Source of the DNA: Nocardioides sp.
GTDB lineage: Bacteria; Actinomycetota; Actinomycetes; Propionibacteriales; Nocardioidaceae
Assembly (NCBI GenBank): GCA_031177735.1
Contig: JAPSKJ010000041.1
Coordinates: 1-13,778 of the forward strand
Length of the DNA stretch: 13,778 bases
Direction of reading: 5' to 3'
This document shows, one piece after another, positions 9,604 to 13,778 of this stretch. Both the position numbers and the translations under genes were made by a program. The notes below the pieces were generated by a model. That model searched no databases and was not told where the DNA came from. It was given only the letters and a program-made list of their open reading frames with translations. The first letter of the stretch is position 1. Every line of letters begins with the position of its first letter.

Positions 9604-10407
9604 TCAGGCGGGCAGGGCTGAGCCGGCGAGAGCGTCCAGGAGGTCGCGCGGCTCCCGGCCGAGCACCCGCCGCACGGTGTCGGTCACGTAGGCGTTGCGG
9701 CCGTCGAGCACGTCGCCGAAGAGCGCGGTCATCCCGCGCGCCTCCTCGGCCGGCAGGCCGGCCTGGAGGAGCACCGTCGTGAACGCCTCGGCCGGCAGCG
9801 GCCGGTAGGCGATCGGCCGCCCGGTCGTCCGGCTCAGCTCGACGACCACCTCGTCGAACCCGAGCAGCCGGGGCCCGGTGACCTCGTGGATCAGCCCGGC
9901 GTGCCCAGGGGTGGTGAGCGCAGCGACGGCGACGTCCGCCACGTCGCCAGCGTCGACGAAGGGCTCCTTGGCCGAGTGGTCGAGCATCGTCACCGAGCCC
10001 TGCACCAGTTCCTCGGCCCACATCCCCTCGGTGAAGTTCTGCGCGAAGAACGCCGCCCGCACCACGGTCCAGTCCGCGCCGCTGGCCGCCAGCGCCTGCT
10101 CCGCCCGCTCGGCGCCCTCCTCGCCGCGCCCCGAGAGCAGCACGAGACGCCGGCAGCCGGCGGCGACAGCAGTGGCCGCTAGGGCGCCGATGATCTCGTC
10201 GGCGCCGGGCAGGGCGAGGTCGGGCTGGAAGGCGAGGTAGGCGCTGGCGGCACCCGCGAGCGCGGGCTCCCACGTCGTGTCGTCGTACCAGTCGAACCGG
10301 GGTGTCGTGCGGCGAGAGACGAGCCGGACGTCGTGGCCGGCGGTGCGGAGGCGGTTCGCGACGCGGCGGCCGGTCTTGCCGGCGCCGCCGATGATCAATG
10401 TGGTCAT
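9604..10407 (-). CDS. NmrA/EasG-like NAD(P)-binding protein
   Basis: 267 residues. The N-terminus MTTLIIGGAGKTGRRV is a Rossmann nucleotide-binding loop (GGxGxxG, residues 7-13). Further motifs are those of the atypical short-chain dehydrogenase group that includes NmrA and the ergot-alkaloid EasG-like proteins: FDWYDDTTWEPALAG, RRLVLLSGRGEEG, DWTVVRAAFFAQNFTEG, EPFVDAGDVADVAV and TPGHAGLIHEVTGP. The catalytic Tyr-xxx-Lys of classical dehydrogenases is not seen. Members act as reductases or redox sensors; the substrate cannot be read from sequence. The ATG at 10407 is chosen because the Rossmann fold starts at once; a GAGG lies 8 nt upstream. The stop is 14 nt from the stop of the convergent AraC gene, and the 5' end faces glnA2. 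Confidence 0.85.
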   Translation of the reverse strand: MTTLIIGGAGKTGRRVANRLRTAGHDVRLVSRRTTPRFDWYDDTTWEPALAGAASAYLAFQPDLALPGADEIIGALAATAVAAGCRRLVLLSGRGEEGAERAEQALAASGADWTVVRAAFFAQNFTEGMWAEELVQGSVTMLDHSAKEPFVDAGDVADVAVAALTTPGHAGLIHEVTGPRLLGFDEVVVELSRTTGRPIAYRPLPAEAFTTVLLQAGLPAEEARGMTALFGDVLDGRNAYVTDTVRRVLGREPRDLLDALAGSALPA

Positions 10408-10540
10408 GCCTCCAGCCTCGACAACCCGGGCGGCGCGAGACATGGCCGCGACGCTCGACGGCATGCGCAGGCGTCTGCGAGAGCGGCTACCCGTCGCGCC
10501 ACGGCGGCGACAGGCGGGCCGAGCACCGACACGACGACCA

Positions 10541-10576
10541 CGGGTCAGCCGCGTGACCCGGCGCCGACGGCTGACC
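10541..10576 (+). promoter_or_regulatory. Operator-like inverted repeat upstream of glnA2
   Basis: CGGGTCA (10541-10547), 6 nt, TGACCCG (10554-10560) is a perfect 7-bp inverted repeat. A third half-site CTGACC (10571-10576) follows; with 10543-10551 it forms a second perfect repeat, GGTCAGCCG/CGGCTGACC. If transcription starts at the ATG (10592), the first repeat is centred at -41.5, where class II activators bind and replace the -35. It does not match the GlnR consensus well. The binding protein is unknown. Confidence 0.5.
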
Positions 10577-10578
10577 AC

Positions 10579-10591
10579 TAGGGTTGCCGCC
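10579..10591 (+). promoter_or_regulatory. Probable leaderless promoter of the glnA2 operon (-10 TAGGGT)
   Basis: TAGGGT (10579-10584) is a TANNNT -10 ending exactly 7 nt before the ATG at 10592. There is no Shine-Dalgarno sequence in the spacer TTGCCGCC region and no good -35 at 17-18 nt; the operator-like repeat occupies that space. Confidence 0.6.
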
Positions 10592-11929
10592 ATGGGTAAG
10601 CAAGAGGACTTCGTTCTCCGCGCTCTGGAGGAGCGGGACGTCCGGTTCGTCCGGCTGTGGTTCACCGACGTGCTCGGGTTCTTGAAGTCCGTGGCGGTCG
10701 CGCCCGCGGAGCTCGAGGGGGCGTTCGCCGAGGGCATCGGCTTCGACGGCTCCGCGATCGAGGGCTTCGCGCGGGTGCACGAGGCCGACATGCTGGCCAA
10801 GCCCGACCCGTCGACGTTCCAGATCCTGCCTTGGCGCGACCAGGGACCGGCGACCGCGCGCATGTTCTGCGACATCGTGATGCCCGACGGCTCGCCGTCC
10901 TACGCCGACCCGCGCTACGTGCTCAAGCGGACCCTGTCGAAGGCGGCGGAGAAGGGCTTCACCTTCTACACCCACCCCGAGATCGAGTTCTACCTGTTCA
11001 AGGACTCCCCGGTGCACGGCGTCGAGCCGGTGCCGGTCGACTCCTCGGGCTACTTCGACCACACCGCGCAGTCCATGGGCGCGGACTTCCGCCGCGAGGC
11101 CATCACCTACCTGGAGGCGATGGGCATCTCGGTGGAGTTCAGCCACCACGAGGGCGGCCCGGGGCAGCAGGAGATCGACCTGCGCTACGCCGACGCGCTC
11201 TCCACCGCCGACAACATCATGACCTTCCGCACCGTCATCCGCGAGGTGGCGCTGAGCCAGGACATCTGGGCGACCTTCATGCCCAAGCCGTTCACCCAGC
11301 ACCCCGGCTCCGGCATGCACACCCACGTCTCGCTCTTCGAGGGCGACACCAACGCCTTCTACGAGGCCGGCGCGGAGTACCAGCTGTCCAAGGTCGGTCG
11401 CCAGTTCATCGCCGGCGTGCTCAAGCACGCGCCCGAGATCAGCGTGGTCACCAACCAGTGGGTCAACTCCTACAAGCGCACGATCGCCGGTGGTGAGGCG
11501 CCCTCCTACATCTCCTGGGGCCACAACAACCGCTCGGCCATGATCCGGGTGCCGATGTACAAGCCGCTCAAGGGCCAGTCGACCCGGGTCGAGCTGCGCA
11601 CCCTCGACGCCGCCTGCAACCCCTACCTCGCCTTCGCCGCCATCCTCGGTGCGGGCATGAAGGGCATCGAGGAGGGCTACGACCTGCCGCCGGAGGCCGA
11701 GGACGACGTGTGGTCGCTCAGCGAGCGTGAGCGGCACAGCCTCGGCATCGACCCGCTGCCGCGCTCGCTGCACGAGGCGATCACGGTCGCGGAGTCCTCC
11801 GAGCTGCTGGCCGAGACGTTGGGAGAGCACGTCTTCGACTACTTCCTGCGCAACAAGCGAGCGGAGTGGGCCGACTACCGCGCCCAGGTCACCCCCTTCG
11901 AGCGCGACCGCATGCTCCCGATCATCTGA
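10592..11929 (+). CDS. glnA2: GlnA2-type glutamine synthetase (type I, not adenylylated type)
   Basis: 445 residues, matching M. tuberculosis GlnA2 (446). Synthetase signatures in order: GFDGSAIEGF (from G50), PEIEFYLF, FSHHEGGPGQQEIDLRYADA, KPFTQHPGSGMHTHVSLF (H243, H245), NQWVNSYKR, WGHNNRSAMIRVP (R314) and RVELRTLDAACNPYLAFAA. These residues bind metals, ATP and glutamate. The segment DDVWSLSERER aligns with the adenylylation loop KNLYDLPPEE of E. coli GlnA, placing W374 where the modified Tyr397 stands. M. tuberculosis GlnA2 likewise has Trp, as I recall. The enzyme may therefore make glutamine without GlnE control, or be a gamma-glutamylpolyamine synthetase as reported for Streptomyces GlnA2. 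The ATG lies 7 nt after a -10 hexamer, suggesting leaderless mRNA. The next gene starts 4 nt after the stop. Confidence 0.93.
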   Translation: MGKQEDFVLRALEERDVRFVRLWFTDVLGFLKSVAVAPAELEGAFAEGIGFDGSAIEGFARVHEADMLAKPDPSTFQILPWRDQGPATARMFCDIVMPDGSPSYADPRYVLKRTLSKAAEKGFTFYTHPEIEFYLFKDSPVHGVEPVPVDSSGYFDHTAQSMGADFRREAITYLEAMGISVEFSHHEGGPGQQEIDLRYADALSTADNIMTFRTVIREVALSQDIWATFMPKPFTQHPGSGMHTHVSLFEGDTNAFYEAGAEYQLSKVGRQFIAGVLKHAPEISVVTNQWVNSYKRTIAGGEAPSYISWGHNNRSAMIRVPMYKPLKGQSTRVELRTLDAACNPYLAFAAILGAGMKGIEEGYDLPPEAEDDVWSLSERERHSLGIDPLPRSLHEAITVAESSELLAETLGEHVFDYFLRNKRAEWADYRAQVTPFERDRMLPII

Positions 11930-11933
11930 CGCC

Positions 11934-12692
11934 ATGGCGGGTCCACGCGTCCTGGTCGTCCAGCACGAGGCAGCCTGTCCGCCCGCGCTGTTCGGCGAGT
12001 GGCTCAGCCAGGACGGCTGCGAGCTCGACGCCCGGCTGGCGCCGGTCGACGGACTGCCCGACTCGCTGCAGGAGTACGCCGGCGTGCTGGTGCTCGGCGG
12101 CGCCATGGACTCCTGGGACGACGCCGGTCACCCGCACCTGCCCGCGGTGCGGGCGCTGATCGCGCAGGCGGCCGCCGACGGCGTACCGCTGCTGGGGATC
12201 TGCCTCGGCGCGCAGCTGGGCGCGCTCGCCCTGGGCGGCCGCGTGGCGCGGAGCAGCCACGGCCAGCGGGTGGGCCTCTACGACGTCGGCTGGTTGCCGG
12301 CCGCGGCGTCCGACCCGTTGATGGGTGTCGTGGCCGCGGCGCCGGCACCGGTGCGTGCGGTCCAGTGGAACTCCGACGTGGTGACCGAGCTGCCGCCGGG
12401 TGCCGAGCTGCTGGCGGCCGACACCCGATCGGAGCCGCAGGCGGTGCGCTACGCCGAGACGGTGTGGGGGGTGCAGTTCCATCCCGAGGTGGACGCCGCG
12501 GCGGTCGCGCCGTGGGCCGAGTCGGACTCGGCGCAGCTGCACGCGCGCGGTGTCGACGTCGACGCCGTCGTGGCCGGGATCGACGCCGCCCGCGGGGAGC
12601 TGGTGCAGACCTGGCGGCCGCTCGCGGAGCGGTTCGCCGCGCTGGCCGGCGCTGCGCAGGACAGGCGAATGACGGCGCGCGTGGGGCGATGA
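11934..12692 (+). CDS. Class I glutamine amidotransferase (GMP-synthase-like, stand-alone)
   Basis: 252 residues forming a single class I (triad) glutamine amidotransferase domain. The nucleophile elbow is LGICLGAQLGALALGG with C90, and the His-Glu pair is in VQFHPEV (H183, E185). LVLGGAMDSWDD gives the oxyanion region. No synthetase domain is attached, as in the COG0518-type stand-alone proteins. Substrate is unknown: it could hydrolyse glutamine or a gamma-glutamyl compound. The gene begins 4 nt after glnA2 and overlaps glnE by 4 nt (ATGA at 12689-12692), so all three are almost certainly co-transcribed and the last two translationally coupled. No clear ribosome site precedes the ATG, consistent with coupling to glnA2. 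Placement beside a GlnA2-type synthetase suggests a role in gamma-glutamyl or glutamine metabolism; that is inference. Confidence 0.88.
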   Translation: MAGPRVLVVQHEAACPPALFGEWLSQDGCELDARLAPVDGLPDSLQEYAGVLVLGGAMDSWDDAGHPHLPAVRALIAQAAADGVPLLGICLGAQLGALALGGRVARSSHGQRVGLYDVGWLPAAASDPLMGVVAAAPAPVRAVQWNSDVVTELPPGAELLAADTRSEPQAVRYAETVWGVQFHPEVDAAAVAPWAESDSAQLHARGVDVDAVVAGIDAARGELVQTWRPLAERFAALAGAAQDRRMTARVGR

Positions 12693-13778
12693 CCCGCGCC
12701 GCCACCACCAAGGGCACCCTGATCCGGCTCGGTTTCGGGGATCCCGAGGGTGCGCTGGAGGCGATCCGCGGGCTCGGACCGGTCGCCGACCCGATCCTCG
12801 CCATGCTCGGCCGCGCCGCCGACCCCGACCTCGCGCTGGCGGCGCTGGTGCGGCTGGTGGAGGCGCTGCGGGACCGGTCCGAGGAGGAGGCCGATGCCCT
12901 CCTCGACTGCCTCGTCGACGACGAGGGCACCGCCATGCGGTTGCTCAGCGTGCTGGGCGCCTCCACCGCGCTGGGCGATCACCTGGTCCGCCACCCCGAG
13001 CAGTGGCGGGAGCTGACCGACCCGCTGCTCGGCTCCACCCGCCCGCCGGCGTACGTGCTGCGCGCCGAGATGCTCGGCAGCGTGGGTGCCGACGCCGCCG
13101 ACCGCGCGCCCGCCGCGACCGTGCCGGACGGGGAGGCGGTCGACGCCCTGCGGGTGGAGTACCGCCGCCACCTGCTCCGTCTCGCCGCTCGCGACCTCGC
13201 GCACGGGCTGCACCTCGACGACGTCGCCGCGGAGCTGTCCGACCTCGCCGTCGGCACCCTCGAGGCGGCGCTCGCCGTCGCGCGCGCCCGACTGGGCGAC
13301 GACGCCGCGCGGGCCCGGCTGGCGGTCATCGCGATGGGCAAGTGCGGCGGCCACGAGCTCAACTACGTCTCCGACGTCGACGTGCTCTTCGTGCACGAGC
13401 CCGCCGAGGGCGTCTCCGACGACGCGGCCCTCCGGGTCGCGACCCGGCTGGCGAGCCACCTGATCCGGGTCTGCTCCGACTTCACCGGCGAGGGCACGAT
13501 CTGGCCTGTCGACGCCGCGCTGCGCCCGGAGGGCAAGGCCGGCCCGCTCAGCCGCACGCTGGCCAGCCACGTCGGCTACTACGAGCGGTGGGCCAGCACC
13601 TGGGAGTTCCAGGCGCTGCTCAAGGCGCGGCACGCCGCGGGCGACCCGGACCTCGGCCGCGCCTACCTCGAGGCCACCCGACCGCTGGTGTGGGCCGCCG
13701 CCGAGCGGCCCGGCTTCGTCGAGGAGACCCAGGCGATGCGCCGCCGGGTCGTCGAGCACATCCCCGCCAAGGAGGCCG
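12689..13778 (+). CDS. glnE: Bifunctional glutamine synthetase adenylyltransferase/deadenylase, 3' truncated by window edge
   Basis: The frame is open from the ATG at 12689 to the window end, 363 residues of an enzyme that is usually about 950-1000. GlnE adds AMP to, and removes it from, a Tyr of GlnA-type glutamine synthetase in response to nitrogen status. The visible part is the N-terminal half, corresponding to the adenylyl-removing domain: RLGFGDPEGALEAI near the start, then the nucleotidyltransferase signature MGKCGGHELNYVSDVDVLFV (M216 onward, with the metal-binding pair D229 and D231), and ALRPEGKAGPL with the conserved acidic region before it. The central and C-terminal adenylyltransferase domains lie outside the window. 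The start overlaps the stop of the amidotransferase gene (ATGA), with GGGG just upstream. The adjoining synthetase has Trp at the modification site, so the partner of this enzyme is probably a GlnA1 elsewhere in the genome. Confidence 0.95.
   Translation, partial: MTRAATTKGTLIRLGFGDPEGALEAIRGLGPVADPILAMLGRAADPDLALAALVRLVEALRDRSEEEADALLDCLVDDEGTAMRLLSVLGASTALGDHLVRHPEQWRELTDPLLGSTRPPAYVLRAEMLGSVGADAADRAPAATVPDGEAVDALRVEYRRHLLRLAARDLAHGLHLDDVAAELSDLAVGTLEAALAVARARLGDDAARARLAVIAMGKCGGHELNYVSDVDVLFVHEPAEGVSDDAALRVATRLASHLIRVCSDFTGEGTIWPVDAALRPEGKAGPLSRTLASHVGYYERWASTWEFQALLKARHAAGDPDLGRAYLEATRPLVWAAAERPGFVEETQAMRRRVVEHIPAKEA

Noticed and set aside
10541..10568. A GlnR box upstream of glnA2
   Set aside because: GTGAC is followed 6 nt later by CCGAC, not a GnAAC half-site, so the match is too poor to claim.
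10277..10591. Upstream extension of the glutamine synthetase frame to 10277
   Set aside because: The extension is Arg-rich, overlaps the start of the NmrA-like gene on the other strand and covers the promoter and repeat. MGKQEDFVLRALEERDV is the family N-terminus.
11678..11695. YDLPPE in the glutamine synthetase as an adenylylation site
   Set aside because: It lies about 11 residues before the aligned position. The true loop position reads DDVWSLSERE with Trp, as in GlnA2 proteins.
10487..12106. A 539-codon minus-strand open frame opposite the glutamine synthetase
   Set aside because: It is a shadow of the glnA2 coding sequence and shows no recognisable protein motif or ribosome site.

Overview
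The window is chromosomal DNA from a high-GC Gram-positive bacterium. The codons are strongly G/C-biased at the third position. The core genes (panB, a 685-residue glutamine-dependent nadE, a GlnA2-type glutamine synthetase, glnE) read like their actinobacterial counterparts. A Nocardioides-like member of the Propionibacteriales is my best guess, but this rests on recalled resemblance and not on a search. I see no mobile element, CRISPR array, tRNA or rRNA, and no gene-free stretch reaches 300 bases.

Layout. (1) 1-3340: an accessory carbohydrate pair. It comprises the 3' part of a right-handed beta-helix protein and a Tat-exported GH95-family glycosidase, with start and stop codons overlapping. 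A strong hairpin at 3351-3385 ends the pair and also ends the convergent panB. (2) 3406-7411: housekeeping genes. panB (minus strand, pantothenate synthesis) is divergent from a polytopic membrane protein of the mechanosensitive-channel TM-helix family, which is followed by nadE (NAD synthesis). (3) 7514-10407: a set of less conserved genes. These are a secreted four-cysteine protein of unknown function, a DUF1772-type membrane protein divergent from an AraC-family regulator, and an NmrA/EasG-like NAD(P)-binding protein convergent with the regulator. (4) 10592-13778: a tight nitrogen operon of glnA2-like glutamine synthetase, class I glutamine amidotransferase and glnE. glnE runs off the right edge.

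How the parts fit. The order panB ... glnA2-glnE recalls the Mycobacterium tuberculosis neighbourhood Rv2221c (glnE) - Rv2222c (glnA2) - Rv2225 (panB). The left carbohydrate pair and the middle regulator block therefore look like lineage-specific additions around a conserved core. The synthetase carries Trp where adenylylated enzymes carry the modified Tyr, so its neighbour GlnE probably acts on a different glutamine synthetase. Three genes (nadE, the AraC regulator, glnA2) have a TANNNT hexamer ending exactly 7 nt before the start codon and no Shine-Dalgarno sequence, which points to leaderless transcripts. The glnA2 promoter also carries a 7-bp inverted repeat centred at -41.5 if transcription begins at the ATG, a classic activator position.

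I do not see a clear-cut undescribed system. The most promising leads are the coupled beta-helix/GH95 pair, the glnA2-amidotransferase-glnE operon with its operator-like repeat, and the secreted four-cysteine protein.
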